A stretch of DNA of 64,000 nucleotides, taken from contig NZ_JBJUVG010000009.1 in assembly GCF_046097595.1 (NCBI RefSeq), forward strand, positions 14,081-78,080. Reading direction: 5' to 3'. The notes under the pieces were generated by a model. That model was given only the letters and a program-made list of their open reading frames with translations, made no database searches and had not been told where the DNA came from. Below, in pieces: positions 1 through 8,693 of this stretch. A program made the position numbers and the translations under genes. This DNA is from Peptococcus simiae. GTDB taxonomy: Bacteria; Bacillota; Peptococcia; Peptococcales; Peptococcaceae. Every line of letters starts with the position of its first letter. Positions within the stretch are counted from its first letter, which is position 1.

Positions 1-588
1 GGGACACCTGCCTTTGAATTTTACCAACGCTTCGGTATTGCTGGGGTTATGCTTCTTTTCATGACAGGTATGCTCTTAATTACCCATAAGCGCAAAGATA
101 TCTTTAGCTTTCCTAAACTAGCTACAAAGGGCGTACCTTGGCCGATGATTATGATGGTTTCTGTCATCCTGGCTATAGGGGGAACCCTTATGCACGAAAG
201 CACCGGCATTGCACCGTATTTAAACCAAACCCTGGTACCTATGCTTTCTAACTTATCGCCCATCGCTTTCGTTTGTATTCTTATTGCCATTGTAGTTGTA
301 CTGACCAACTTCATGATCAACATGGTCGTCGTAGCTATGTTCTTACCTGTAGTTATTCCGATGGCTGAAAGCATGGGCTACTCTCCAATGCTCCTCTCCT
401 TTGCTGTCATGGTCGCAAGTACTAACGCTATCTTGACACCTGCCGGCTGTGCAGCATCAAGTATCCTCTTCCCGAACAAGGAGTGGATTACTGCGAAGGA
501 CATCTATAAATACGGCACACCAACTGTAATCATCTTCTCCATCGTTTTAATCGGCTACTTCTTTGTAGGGTCCTTATTCTTAGGTTAA
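1..588 (+). CDS. DASS/SLC13-family anion transporter, C-terminal part (truncated by window edge)
   Basis: The reading frame is open from base 1, so this is the 3' end of a longer gene and about 195 residues are visible. The product is very hydrophobic with at least five membrane segments. Near its end it has the pattern S-x-L-F-x-N-x-E-W-x-x-A-K-D-x-Y-K-Y-G-x-P, which recurs almost unchanged in the full-length transporter at 4088-5524. Family knowledge: DASS/SLC13 permeases carry dicarboxylates, sulfate or related anions with sodium. Substrate cannot be read from the sequence. It lies 186 bases upstream of a sulfotransferase gene, separated by a terminator. Base composition is AT-richer than that next gene. 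Confidence 0.8.
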   Translation, partial: GTPAFEFYQRFGIAGVMLLFMTGMLLITHKRKDIFSFPKLATKGVPWPMIMMVSVILAIGGTLMHESTGIAPYLNQTLVPMLSNLSPIAFVCILIAIVVVLTNFMINMVVVAMFLPVVIPMAESMGYSPMLLSFAVMVASTNAILTPAGCAASSILFPNKEWITAKDIYKYGTPTVIIFSIVLIGYFFVGSLFLG

Positions 589-600
589 GCATCCATCTAA

Positions 601-649
601 GACTCCCCTAAAGACTCCATTCATATAGACTTTTGGGGGAGTTTTTTAT
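601..649 (+). terminator. Intrinsic terminator after the partial transporter
   Basis: GACTCCCCTAAAG pairs with CTTTTGGGGGAGT across a short loop and is followed by a T run. It separates the transporter from the sulfotransferase gene, so they are probably not one simple operon. Confidence 0.75.
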
Positions 650-774
650 TGAGTGAATTATCAGCCTATAATCCCTAGCTATGCCCCCAATTGATTAACG
701 ATATTACCCATCGCTATTTGACTCTAGTATACTGAATTTGACAAATCAATCGTGTTAACCGAAAGGAGATTCAC

Positions 775-2196
775 ATGGGAACACCTACAGTTCACCCTAC
801 CGGTACTACTATTTATAATCCGGAAAAATGCTTTAACGGCTACACCATCTTCCCCGCCCGGGAACAGGGGGCCATGCTCATCGATATGAACGGCCGCGTG
901 GTCAACTTCTGGAAAGACCTCCAAGGCTTTCCGAATAAGCTCCTCCCCGGTGGCGAAGTGGTCGGCAGCCGTGGCGAACGGAACAGCGAATACGGCTGGC
1001 AGGACCAGATTGACCTGATCCAGGTTGACTGGGACGGCAATGTCGTCTGGGAATTTAACAAGCTGGAGTACATCGAAGACCCGGGCTATGAACCCCAATG
1101 GATGGCCCGCCAGCACCACGACTACCAGTTTGAAGGCAATACCGTCGGCTACTATGTCCCCGGTATGGAAGCCAAAACCCGCGGCGGCAACAAGCTCCTC
1201 CTCTGCCACCACACCGTTACCAACCCGGCTATATCCGCCCTCCCCTTATGCGATGACACCATCATCGAAATCAATGATGCCGGTGAAATCCTCTGGCGCT
1301 GGAACTGCAACGAGCACTTCCGCGAACTGGGCTTTTCTGAAGAAGCCAAAAACTGCATTGCCCGCAACCCGAACATGAATAAGTCCGGTGGCGACTGGAT
1401 GCACACCAACTCCATGAGCGTCCTAGGCCCCAACCGCCACTATGACAATGGTGATGAACGCTTCCATCCGGACAACATCATCATTGACGGCCGGCAGACC
1501 AATATCATCTGCATCATTTCCAAGGAAACCGGTAAAATCGTCTGGAAACTGGGCCCAGACTACACCAGCCCGGAAGCCCGCTTTATCGGCCAGATTGTCG
1601 GCCAGCACCATGCTCATATGATTCCTAAGGGCATGCCCGGCGAAGGCAACATCCTCATTTATGACAACGGCGGCATGGGCGGCTACGGCGCCCCGAACCC
1701 GGGCTCTAAAACCGGCCTGAACAACTCCCTCCGTGACTACAGCCGGGTCATTGAATTTGACCCCGTCACCATGAAAATGGTTTGGGAGTGCAAGCCCTCC
1801 GACATGGGCCATGCCATGCCCTACCATTCCGACCACTTCTACAGCATGTTCATTTCCTCGGCTCAACGCCTGCCCAACGGCAACACCCTCATCACTGAAG
1901 GCTCCGGCGGCCGCTTAATGGAAGTGACCCGAGACCACGAACTGGTCTGGGAATACATCTCCCCCTACTGGGGCAAGTACATGCCCATCAACATGATCTA
2001 CCGGGCTTACCGCTACCCCTATGACTACGTTCCCCAGGTTGAAAAACCGGAAGAAGTCGCCATTGAACGGATTGACAACACCACCTTCCGGATGCCCGGC
2101 GCCGCCGGCAAAGACCCGGAACGGACCGTATCTGTAGAAGGGACCATCGGCTTCGCTGCTGTTGACGGCTTCTGCCTGCAAACAGAAGAAGACTAA
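775..2196 (+). CDS. Arylsulfotransferase (ASST) family protein, cytosolic form
   Basis: 473 residues, near the usual length of the ASST beta-propeller domain. Family knowledge: these enzymes move a sulfuryl group from one aryl sulfate to another phenol through a sulfohistidine, without PAPS. Visible family motifs are D207-W-M-H-T-N and G276-Q-H-H-A-H-M, followed by I-Y-D-N-G and repeated propeller-blade motifs of the type G-x-I-x-W. The start is fixed by GAAAGGAG seven bases upstream of ATG. There is no signal peptide, unlike the periplasmic E. coli enzyme, so the substrate would have to be imported. It is GC-rich with strongly biased codons, consistent with high expression. The second homologue at 5548-7431 is only distantly similar. 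Which histidine carries the sulfuryl group cannot be decided here. Confidence 0.85.
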   Translation: MGTPTVHPTGTTIYNPEKCFNGYTIFPAREQGAMLIDMNGRVVNFWKDLQGFPNKLLPGGEVVGSRGERNSEYGWQDQIDLIQVDWDGNVVWEFNKLEYIEDPGYEPQWMARQHHDYQFEGNTVGYYVPGMEAKTRGGNKLLLCHHTVTNPAISALPLCDDTIIEINDAGEILWRWNCNEHFRELGFSEEAKNCIARNPNMNKSGGDWMHTNSMSVLGPNRHYDNGDERFHPDNIIIDGRQTNIICIISKETGKIVWKLGPDYTSPEARFIGQIVGQHHAHMIPKGMPGEGNILIYDNGGMGGYGAPNPGSKTGLNNSLRDYSRVIEFDPVTMKMVWECKPSDMGHAMPYHSDHFYSMFISSAQRLPNGNTLITEGSGGRLMEVTRDHELVWEYISPYWGKYMPINMIYRAYRYPYDYVPQVEKPEEVAIERIDNTTFRMPGAAGKDPERTVSVEGTIGFAAVDGFCLQTEED

Positions 2197-2206
2197 GCCA
2201 TCCCGC

Positions 2207-2241
2207 ATCCCAAGGGGCTCTACCCCCTTGGGATTTTTTTA
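2207..2241 (+). terminator. Intrinsic terminator after arylsulfotransferase
   Basis: ATCCCAAGGGG pairs with CCCCTTGGGAT, followed by seven T residues. Confidence 0.9.
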
Positions 2242-2320
2242 TCAGCAGTGGCATTTGCAACCCTTTCCCCTAAACGGTATACTGTAGGCAACTAAAAGGG
2301 GCCTTAACCCTCATCATCTA

Positions 2321-2371
2321 GATGGTTCCTGCCCGCCCGGTTGAGACAGACCCACTCAAAACAGGACCATC
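2321..2371 (+). promoter_or_regulatory. Inverted repeat in the 5' region of the LysR gene
   Basis: GATGGTTCCTG at 2321-2331 is nearly the reverse complement of CAGGACCATC at 2362-2371. It lies 30-80 bases before the LysR start and could be an autoregulatory operator or a 5'UTR hairpin. No experimental family site is known to me. Confidence 0.35.
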
Positions 2372-2401
2372 TATTCATTGGTTCCACAAGGAGAGAGACA
2401 C

Positions 2402-3319
2402 ATGCGCATAGAACAGTTAGAGCAAATCATCACCATTAATCGCTGTGCATCCATATCGAAAGCCGCTAAAGAAATGCTCATTTCCCAGCCGGCCCTATCC
2501 ACATCACTCCGTCAACTCGAAGAAGAGCTCGGCACCACCCTTTTTGTTCGTGACCATAATGGCGTCTTTCCCACCGGCGACGGCACCTGCGTCATTGACC
2601 TGGCCAACCAGGTCATGGAACTGATTGATGACATCCGCTACTTCAGCTGCCGGGAGCACGACCTCCAGGGTACCGTCCGCTTTATCCGGACCCCGGCCTA
2701 CAGTGTCTTGGACTACCACATCCTCTCCCAGTTGCGCCACCAGTACCCCAACCTCCAGGTGGAAATCATCGAACAACCCATTGACGATGTCATCTCCAGC
2801 ATCTATGAGGGCACCGCCAACATCGGCCTCATCACCTGGGGCATCTCCTCCGAGCAGACCCAATCCCACCTGGCCAAGCTGGACCTCATCCACGAAGAAC
2901 TGGGCCCCCGCAAGCTCATGGCCTTCGTCGACCGCAATAACGCCCTGGCCGACCAGGCCGCCGTCCACCTGGATGACCTCCAGGACGCCCAGTTCCTCTC
3001 CTACTCCTCCGGCTACTGGAGCCGGATCAGCAACGACCTCAACCTCAACAAGGACGCCATTATCGTCAAGGACAAGGAGGACCTCAAGCGGGGCATCTAC
3101 AAGGGCCACGCCATCGCCCTCCTGCCGGATATCTTCGCTGAAGAAGACATCTACTGCGAGCAAAACCTCATCCGCTGCGTCGCCGTCAACGACGAACACG
3201 GCAGCTTCGAAGGCTACGACTGCGTCCTCTACCCCCGGAAACGGAACCTCACCCTGGCCGAAAAATACCTCCTCCGGGTCATCCGCCACCTCCTGGTCCG
3301 GGACCAGGAGGCCGACTAA
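2402..3319 (+). CDS. LysR-family transcriptional regulator
   Basis: 305 residues from the ATG at 2402, preceded by AAGGAGAG at a good distance; an upstream in-frame start eight codons earlier has no such site. The N-terminal winged HTH (about residues 1-65) shows the LysR pattern: S-I-S-K-A-A-K-E-M-L-I-S-Q-P-A-L-S, then L-E-E-E-L-G-T-x-L-F-x-R. The remainder is the periplasmic-binding-like effector domain. It follows the first sulfotransferase in the same direction behind a terminator, so it is a candidate regulator of that gene. The effector is unknown. Confidence 0.9.
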   Translation: MRIEQLEQIITINRCASISKAAKEMLISQPALSTSLRQLEEELGTTLFVRDHNGVFPTGDGTCVIDLANQVMELIDDIRYFSCREHDLQGTVRFIRTPAYSVLDYHILSQLRHQYPNLQVEIIEQPIDDVISSIYEGTANIGLITWGISSEQTQSHLAKLDLIHEELGPRKLMAFVDRNNALADQAAVHLDDLQDAQFLSYSSGYWSRISNDLNLNKDAIIVKDKEDLKRGIYKGHAIALLPDIFAEEDIYCEQNLIRCVAVNDEHGSFEGYDCVLYPRKRNLTLAEKYLLRVIRHLLVRDQEAD

Positions 3320-3330
3320 TTAACAAAAAA

Positions 3331-3369
3331 AACAAGTGGCACCGCTGGTTAGCGGTGCCACTTGTTTTT
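3331..3369. terminator. Bidirectional terminator between convergent regulator genes
   Basis: A perfect 16-bp stem (AACAAGTGGCACCGCT and its complement) with a GGTT loop. It is flanked by an A run on the left and a T run on the right, so it can serve both the LysR gene and the convergent Crp/Fnr gene. Confidence 0.92.
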
Positions 3370-3393
3370 CTATAGTTGCTCTTTTAGATTTCT

Positions 3394-4047
3394 TCAATAA
3401 TACATCTTCTTATTATCCGCATAAGTCTGTAACGCATCTATGTCTTTAATGAAAATAATCCCATCTTTTCTCTCTATGATGCCATGCTTGCGTAAATAGG
3501 TCATGATTTTTGCAGCTGTAACCTGATGAATACCTAGCATCCGGCAAATTGCAGCATTTTTCCATGTAACAGGTAACCGATATGCACCATCCTCTTCCTT
3601 TGCAAATTCCAAAAGGGTTGAACAAAATATGGCAGGAATTTTCTTTTCGCGATGGCTATTTAATAGTTGGGTCAAGTGCAAATAATTATCGCCTTGCAAT
3701 CTAAGTAAGGCATCCAATATGTCTGGCCGAGTTCGAACAGCTGCCAAGACCTCCTCACCATCAATTCGGTAGCAGTCAATATCTGACAAGGCTTTAAAAC
3801 TGGAATGGCTAGTTCGATCAGGCATCCACAAATTATTAATGCCAACTAAGGAATTTACCCCGTCATTAGCAGATTTTTCCTTATATTTGATTACATTCCC
3901 GTCCATCGAATACGCAATCCGTTCACATGATCCTTCTAGCAAATAATAAATACAGTCTGCAGCATCCCCTTGCAAAAATAGGAAGTCACCTTTTTTAAAA
4001 GCATATCGACAGGCACTAGGTAGGTCTAGAAGAAAGGTTAACTCCAT
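3394..4047 (-). CDS. Crp/Fnr-family transcriptional regulator
   Basis: 217 residues: an N-terminal cyclic-nucleotide-binding-like fold (Y-A-F-K-K-G-D-F-L-F-L-Q-G-D) and a C-terminal Crp-type HTH in which the recognition helix region reads I-C-R-M-L-G-I-H-Q-V-T-A-A-K. It has no N-terminal cysteine cluster, so it is not a classical Fnr iron-sulfur sensor. It is the last gene of a run with the transporter (40-base gap) and the second sulfotransferase, so it probably controls that module. The AATAAGT-TTT-ACTTATT palindrome upstream of the module is a candidate site. It is AT-rich like its neighbours. Confidence 0.85.
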   Translation of the reverse strand: MELTFLLDLPSACRYAFKKGDFLFLQGDAADCIYYLLEGSCERIAYSMDGNVIKYKEKSANDGVNSLVGINNLWMPDRTSHSSFKALSDIDCYRIDGEEVLAAVRTRPDILDALLRLQGDNYLHLTQLLNSHREKKIPAIFCSTLLEFAKEEDGAYRLPVTWKNAAICRMLGIHQVTAAKIMTYLRKHGIIERKDGIIFIKDIDALQTYADNKKMYY

Positions 4048-4087
4048 TTTTCCCTCCTATATATCACAAAGGTTCAAAAATCCGCCA

Positions 4088-5524
4088 CTAAATCGCAAAG
4101 AAGATTAAATTCCAGGCGACTTGTAACACCGTCATTAAAATAATCATCGGCAAGCCATATTTATAAACATCTTTAGCCCGCACCCACTCCGTATTGGAAA
4201 AGAGAACGGTTGCTGACTGGGAAGCTGAGGGCAGCATAAATGCTACCGTGCAGATAACCGTATATAAGAAGCCCAGTTGCAGGGGGTCAATACCCAGCTG
4301 GACACCAATTGGCAATGTGATTGATACCATTAAAATAGCTATAATCTTATTAATCATAAAGTTCGTGCAGATAACTGTCACTATAGCCGCCAAAATAATG
4401 AACACCAAGGCTGGTTGATTATCAAACAACGGAGATATAACTGTTCCCAACGTCTCATTGATACCGGTATTGTCACCGGCAATCAACGGTGAGAAAGTTA
4501 AAATAATAGCAACCATCATGACAAGCTTCCAGCTAACCCCTTTTTTAGCATTTTCTACAAAAGAGCAGGCCGGCTTGCCATTAATGCGAATCAGTTGTAA
4601 AACAGTAAAGATAAAGATGAGTTTACCACTGAGGCCAAAGTTACCCATAAAAACAGCTACCGGAGAATCTTGAGGTAAACTGGAAGGGATCAAGATTAAA
4701 AGAATTAGAGATAGCATCGCCAATAAGGCAACTATTTTTTCAGGTGTTGCCTTTTGAACTTCTTGACTTAAATCAGCTGGATTAAAGTCTTTTAGAGGGG
4801 TCACATCTAACTTAAACACAAAGCGGCATAAAAGCATAAAGCCCGCAAGCACAAATAAGGCATATGGTACTGTGTAGAGGATGTATTCCATATAATTCAC
4901 TTTTAAATCAGCTGTTTTCTCAAGCACATCTAAAATAACAATAGAGTTATTCCCCCAGGGGAGGGTACTCAAACCAAGGCCGCCAAAAGCACAAGTTCCC
5001 AGCATCATCAAGGACGGAAACTTCTCATAAGGCTTATAATTAAACTTAGCAAAGATTTCATACATAAAGACCCAAGTGAGCATCATCCCAGCGATGGCAT
5101 TCACAAAACTGGAAATAAGCCAGCAAACAAACATAAGCATAAAAATCAAGCGCCAAGGATGCCCTACAATAAATTTTCTTTTCAAGAGCCAAGCAGCTGC
5201 AAATGCAGCTGCACCACTCGTTTCCATATAGGCTAAAAGAACGAGGGATAAAAGAACAAAGAAAAATACATCTGAACCAAAGTTAAGGGCCAAAGACTCT
5301 TTAAAGGTTACCACACCCGTCAAGGGGAAGAAAACCCAAGTTAATAGAGATGGCCATACATCTGTTGTTACCGTAACACCATACACAAAGGCAATAAATA
5401 ACCCAACCAACCGCATTCCTTCAGCTGAAATTGTACCCACCGGGGGGATAATCAGAAAAAACAGGGCTATAATCGCCAGGTATATAATGAGTTTATGATA
5501 AGATCTCTCTCCAGCCTTAACCAT
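4088..5524 (-). CDS. DASS/SLC13-family anion transporter
   Basis: 478 residues with about 11-12 membrane segments. The start at 5524 is chosen because AGGAGG sits five bases before that ATG; an ATG ten codons upstream overlaps the previous gene and lacks a site. Family features are the hydrophobic hairpins and paired helices with N-N-S and S-Q-S-A-T turns, and the C-terminal L-F-S-N-T-E-W-V-R-A-K-D-V-Y-K-Y-G motif shared with the partial transporter at 1-588. Directly downstream of the second sulfotransferase on the same strand (23-base gap), so it probably imports an anionic substrate or exchanges product for that enzyme. Substrate is unproven; sulfate, dicarboxylates and aryl sulfates are all possible. 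Confidence 0.88.
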   Translation of the reverse strand: MVKAGERSYHKLIIYLAIIALFFLIIPPVGTISAEGMRLVGLFIAFVYGVTVTTDVWPSLLTWVFFPLTGVVTFKESLALNFGSDVFFFVLLSLVLLAYMETSGAAAFAAAWLLKRKFIVGHPWRLIFMLMFVCWLISSFVNAIAGMMLTWVFMYEIFAKFNYKPYEKFPSLMMLGTCAFGGLGLSTLPWGNNSIVILDVLEKTADLKVNYMEYILYTVPYALFVLAGFMLLCRFVFKLDVTPLKDFNPADLSQEVQKATPEKIVALLAMLSLILLILIPSSLPQDSPVAVFMGNFGLSGKLIFIFTVLQLIRINGKPACSFVENAKKGVSWKLVMMVAIILTFSPLIAGDNTGINETLGTVISPLFDNQPALVFIILAAIVTVICTNFMINKIIAILMVSITLPIGVQLGIDPLQLGFLYTVICTVAFMLPSASQSATVLFSNTEWVRAKDVYKYGLPMIILMTVLQVAWNLIFFAI

Positions 5525-5547
5525 AACGTCCTCCTTTTTCTTCTCCT

Positions 5548-7431
5548 TTAGCAATGAATCTTAGTCTGAAGGTCATATAACTTGCCCTCTACAAATAGTT
5601 GCAGGTCATACGGGCCGGATAATCCATCCTTACTAATGGTCACCGACACGCGTTTTTCATTGGACTCCTGAAAGCTTCCAATGCATAAGGCTAACTCATC
5701 TTTCTCTACGGTAGAAATATTATAGGCATGAGATTCCTCACCATTAGAAAGAACGACACCGGCGTAAACACCGATATCGACAACTAGAGAAAAAACAAAC
5801 CGGTCTACCTCATCTTCTACTTTGATTTCAAAATCTTTACCTAGAGAACTCGTGCTTTTCGGTAATTTTAACCGCATTTCTCGTGTCTCCGACAAACTAC
5901 CTAGCCGGGTCCCTTGTTCAAAGAGGTCCTTCACATCTACAAAATCAGTTAAATTGATTTTGTGGGCCCTAAAATTCGCCGTACGAGGTATTTTTAATTC
6001 ATAGACAATGTCATCATTTAAAATTTCTGTAGTCACCGAATAAAATTCCAAGTCTTTTTCTTCCGGTTTATTTAAATAGAAAATGGGTGGTTTTTCGCAA
6101 GGGATATCTTTAACCGTACCGATATCTCCCGAATGAACAAGATAGTGGTCCTTACCATAATAACTTGTATTGGAGATATGTGGTGAAAAATAAGCTGACC
6201 CTCTATTTTTCCCATAGGAGAAAACCTGGCGAACCGTACGGGAACTTAAGTCTAAGCGATACTGGACAGCCCTGGAATACTTATCTTCAGCAGGAATATC
6301 TTCTTCACTGTACTTACTCCTCCAGGCGCCATTATCAAAAATAAGGATATCACCATTTGGCACGACAGAAACAGAATGTTGAGCATAAAACCATTCAAAG
6401 TCACTATCATCCTTTGCCGGTTTAAAGAAATATTTTTCCTGCATCTCTTCCGGCCATTTATTCGGGTCACCTAAAATCCAATTTAAGGCACCTGTATCAT
6501 AGTCTACATTAATAATAGCATCTAAGTTCCTGGCAGAGAAAGATATACTATTTGTTTTCTCATCGTACCAAACAGCATTTGTATGCATCCAATCTGAAGG
6601 ATTCGCCCGGTTACCACCTGCCGCTTCCGGCGGAAGCATTCCTTTGAAGTCAATGATATGATCAATGTGCCCATCCTCTTCTCGTACAATAGCGCACATA
6701 TCTTCAACGGTGTCCCTCTGTAAATCTTGGGTGAGAATAACCAGTTCACCTGGCCGCCCTAGAGCAAAATCATGATGGAAGCCACCTGGCAACCGATATT
6801 CCTTATAAATCTTGCCTAACAAGTTAAACTCATATAGACCGGATATATGGTAAGGCAATTTCATCAGCCTTTCCGTTCCCATCATTAAATGACCCCTACG
6901 GCTGGGGTGCATAGAGAAAGATAGGCCAACCGTACAATACCAACGGACTTCTCCGCGATAGTCATAACCGGTAACGTGACCATCTGATGATGGACTTAAA
7001 ACCATCAATTGATCACCAAAATAATCATAGGAGGTCTCACAATAGCTCGGGAGCTGAATATTATCCGGCAAGGGACTTGTCTGAATATGGAGGGTAGTAG
7101 TCTCTCCGGTATTGAGGGTCAGCACCACTTCGTTGCTATAGTCTGCATATAAGCCGTAAACAGGTATATGGTGCTCTGTACCTGCGTCTGGAATAGTATA
7201 ATTAAGGTCTGCTGCCTCATTTTTTCCTTTAATGCAAACAGATACTTGGCATGAACGCTCTGTTTTAAATTGAACCAAGGCTGTTAGGGGGCAGATTTCA
7301 AATGGATTCAAATGAACTAGGGGACTAGAAAAAGTCGACATCCCTTCTTCAAATTCTTGGGTATATTTTTTCACTAAGTCATTCTGAACATCAATCATGT
7401 GTGGTATAAAGGTATAATCTACTACTGGCAT
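5548..7431 (-). CDS. Arylsulfate sulfotransferase with N-terminal beta domain
   Basis: 627 residues, the length expected for full-size ASST. The first roughly 130 residues form a beta-rich N-terminal domain of the kind found in E. coli AssT; the rest is the propeller with N-P-S-D280-W-M-H-T-N, A-Q-H-S-V-S-V, I-F-D-N-G and a later S-P-H-I-S-N-T segment. It has no signal peptide or anchor, so it is predicted to be cytosolic. Start supported by AAAGGAG nine bases upstream. It heads a co-directional cluster with an anion transporter and a Crp/Fnr regulator. AT content is clearly higher than in the sulfotransferase at 775-2196, so the two are not a recent tandem duplication. Acceptor and donor are unknown. 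Confidence 0.85.
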   Translation of the reverse strand: MPVVDYTFIPHMIDVQNDLVKKYTQEFEEGMSTFSSPLVHLNPFEICPLTALVQFKTERSCQVSVCIKGKNEAADLNYTIPDAGTEHHIPVYGLYADYSNEVVLTLNTGETTTLHIQTSPLPDNIQLPSYCETSYDYFGDQLMVLSPSSDGHVTGYDYRGEVRWYCTVGLSFSMHPSRRGHLMMGTERLMKLPYHISGLYEFNLLGKIYKEYRLPGGFHHDFALGRPGELVILTQDLQRDTVEDMCAIVREEDGHIDHIIDFKGMLPPEAAGGNRANPSDWMHTNAVWYDEKTNSISFSARNLDAIINVDYDTGALNWILGDPNKWPEEMQEKYFFKPAKDDSDFEWFYAQHSVSVVPNGDILIFDNGAWRSKYSEEDIPAEDKYSRAVQYRLDLSSRTVRQVFSYGKNRGSAYFSPHISNTSYYGKDHYLVHSGDIGTVKDIPCEKPPIFYLNKPEEKDLEFYSVTTEILNDDIVYELKIPRTANFRAHKINLTDFVDVKDLFEQGTRLGSLSETREMRLKLPKSTSSLGKDFEIKVEDEVDRFVFSLVVDIGVYAGVVLSNGEESHAYNISTVEKDELALCIGSFQESNEKRVSVTISKDGLSGPYDLQLFVEGKLYDLQTKIHC

Positions 7432-7464
7432 TTTGCAACGCTCCTTTCTTTAGCTTATTTATAT

Positions 7465-7481
7465 AATAAGTTTTACTTATT
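7465..7481 (-). promoter_or_regulatory. Palindromic operator candidate upstream of sulfotransferase module
   Basis: AATAAGT-TTT-ACTTATT is a perfect 7-3-7 inverted repeat, 34 bases before the start codon and beside TATATAA-like promoter sequence. It is a plausible site for the Crp/Fnr protein encoded at the end of the cluster. Confidence 0.4.
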
Positions 7482-7546
7482 TTCATTAGTCCAGGCTAAT
7501 GCCAGCAGCATTATTTATAATTTTCATTTTTATTACTCTTGGCAAA

Positions 7547-7578
7547 TAAAAAAAGCCTTCCTAAAAAGGAAGGCTTTT
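7547..7578 (-). terminator. Terminator of the tRNA-Leu transcript
   Basis: Stem AAAAGCCTTCC / GGAAGGCTTTT; on the minus strand it ends in seven T residues, immediately after the tRNA. Confidence 0.88.
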
Positions 7579-7582
7579 CTTT

Positions 7583-7666
7583 TGCGGATGGTGGGAGTCG
7601 AACCCACACGCCATCGCTGGCATACGCCCCTGAAACGCACGCGTCTGCCTATTCCGCCACATCCGC
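7583..7666 (-). tRNA. tRNA-Leu (anticodon CAG)
   Basis: 84 bases on the minus strand. The acceptor stem GCGGATG pairs with CATCCGC, followed by discriminator A. The T arm is GTGGG-TTCGACT-CCCAC, and the anticodon loop TTCAGGG gives CAG. A long variable arm closed by TGCC/GGCG identifies a class II tRNA such as leucine. The CCA end is not encoded. Confidence 0.95.
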
Positions 7667-7755
7667 TAGTTGCAGAGTTTATAATACCGCACTGTTGATT
7701 TTTTGTCAAGGTTTTCCCTAGAATTAGCGGAAAAAGTCCTGCAAGTTGCCGGCGG

Positions 7756-8355
7756 TTAGACGTCTACCCGGCCGGATAGGGCCCGGGCCAGGGTCATGTC
7801 GTCAGCAAACTTAATGTCCCCACCAATGGGCAGGCCCCGGGCAATCCGGGTCAGGCGGACACCGAGGGGACGGAGTTCATCAATGAGGAAGAGGGCGGTG
7901 GTTTCCCCTTCGACTGAGGGGTTGGTGGCCAGGATGACTTCTTGAATCGCCTCGTCCTGGACCCGGGCCTTTAATTCATCCACTCGGAGGTCTTCCGGGC
8001 CGATGCCATCCATAGGCGACAGACGGCCGCCCAGGACATGGTAGCGGCCCTTAAAGGCGCCGGTCCGTTCAATGGCGGCTATATCCCGCACTTCTTCGAC
8101 CACGCAGAGCTCGCCGGTGGCCCGGTCCGGGTTTGCACAAATCCGACAGAGGTCGCTATCGGTCAGGTTGCCACAGCGAGGACAATGGCCAATGGTCCGC
8201 TTGGCCACCCGAATAGACCGGGCCAGGGCTTCGGCTTCGGCGGCCGGGGCATCCAGGATATGAAAGGCCAGGCGGGTGGCGCTTTTCCGGCCGATGCCAG
8301 GCAGGCGGGCTAGGGCGTCAATAAGCTCCTGCAGGGCATCGTTCATCTTACTCAT
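7756..8355 (-). CDS. recR: Recombination mediator RecR
   Basis: 199 residues, the usual RecR length. It has an N-terminal helix-hairpin-helix (L-P-G-I-G-R-K-S-A-T-R-L-A), a zinc finger C-P-R-C-x(8)-C-R-I-C, and a Toprim domain with V-V-E-E and D-G-I-G-P-E-D-L. RecR works with RecO/RecF to load RecA at gaps. Its ATG overlaps the ybaB stop (TAATG), so translation is coupled; dnaX-ybaB-recR is a widely conserved bacterial order. Confidence 0.97.
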   Translation of the reverse strand: MSKMNDALQELIDALARLPGIGRKSATRLAFHILDAPAAEAEALARSIRVAKRTIGHCPRCGNLTDSDLCRICANPDRATGELCVVEEVRDIAAIERTGAFKGRYHVLGGRLSPMDGIGPEDLRVDELKARVQDEAIQEVILATNPSVEGETTALFLIDELRPLGVRLTRIARGLPIGGDIKFADDMTLARALSGRVDV

Positions 8356-8666
8356 TAAAAGAGACCACCGGGGACTTTCATGCCTTTGGTCAGGGCGCCC
8401 ATTTTTTCTTCAGACAGGGCGGCTGCGGTCCGGATGGCGTCATTAACGGCAGCGGCAATGAGGTCTTGGAGCATTTCAATATCTTCCGGGTCAACGACTT
8501 CCGGGTCCAGCTCGACGGAAAGGACTTCATTATTGCCGTTAACGGTCACTGAGCAGGCCCCGCCGCCGGAGGTGCCGGTTACCGGGGTTTCAGCCAGTTC
8601 TTCCTGGAGCTTTTTCATTTGCTTCTGCATCTTCTGCATTTCTTTCATCATTTTTTGCATGGACAT
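8355..8666 (-). CDS. ybaB: YbaB/EbfC nucleoid-associated protein
   Basis: 103 residues with a methionine- and lysine-rich N-terminal helix (M-Q-K-M-M-K-E-M-Q-K-M-Q-K-Q-M), then G-G-G-A-C-S-V-T-V-N-G and L-D-P-E-V-V-D-P-E-D-I-E-M-L-Q-D-L, the standard YbaB signature. The family binds DNA as dimers. Located between dnaX and recR as in most bacteria. Confidence 0.95.
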   Translation of the reverse strand: MSMQKMMKEMQKMQKQMKKLQEELAETPVTGTSGGGACSVTVNGNNEVLSVELDPEVVDPEDIEMLQDLIAAAVNDAIRTAAALSEEKMGALTKGMKVPGGLF

Positions 8667-8693
8667 GGTCTTTTCTCCTTTTTGTCGTGGCGC

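Noticed and set aside
2504..3289. Long antisense frame over the LysR gene
   Set aside because: Shadow of the GC-rich LysR gene; low-complexity Val/Asp/Gly composition and no ribosome binding site or domain.
7399..7721. Plus-strand frames across 7.4-7.7 kb
   Set aside because: They run through the tRNA-Leu gene, its terminator and the sulfotransferase promoter region.
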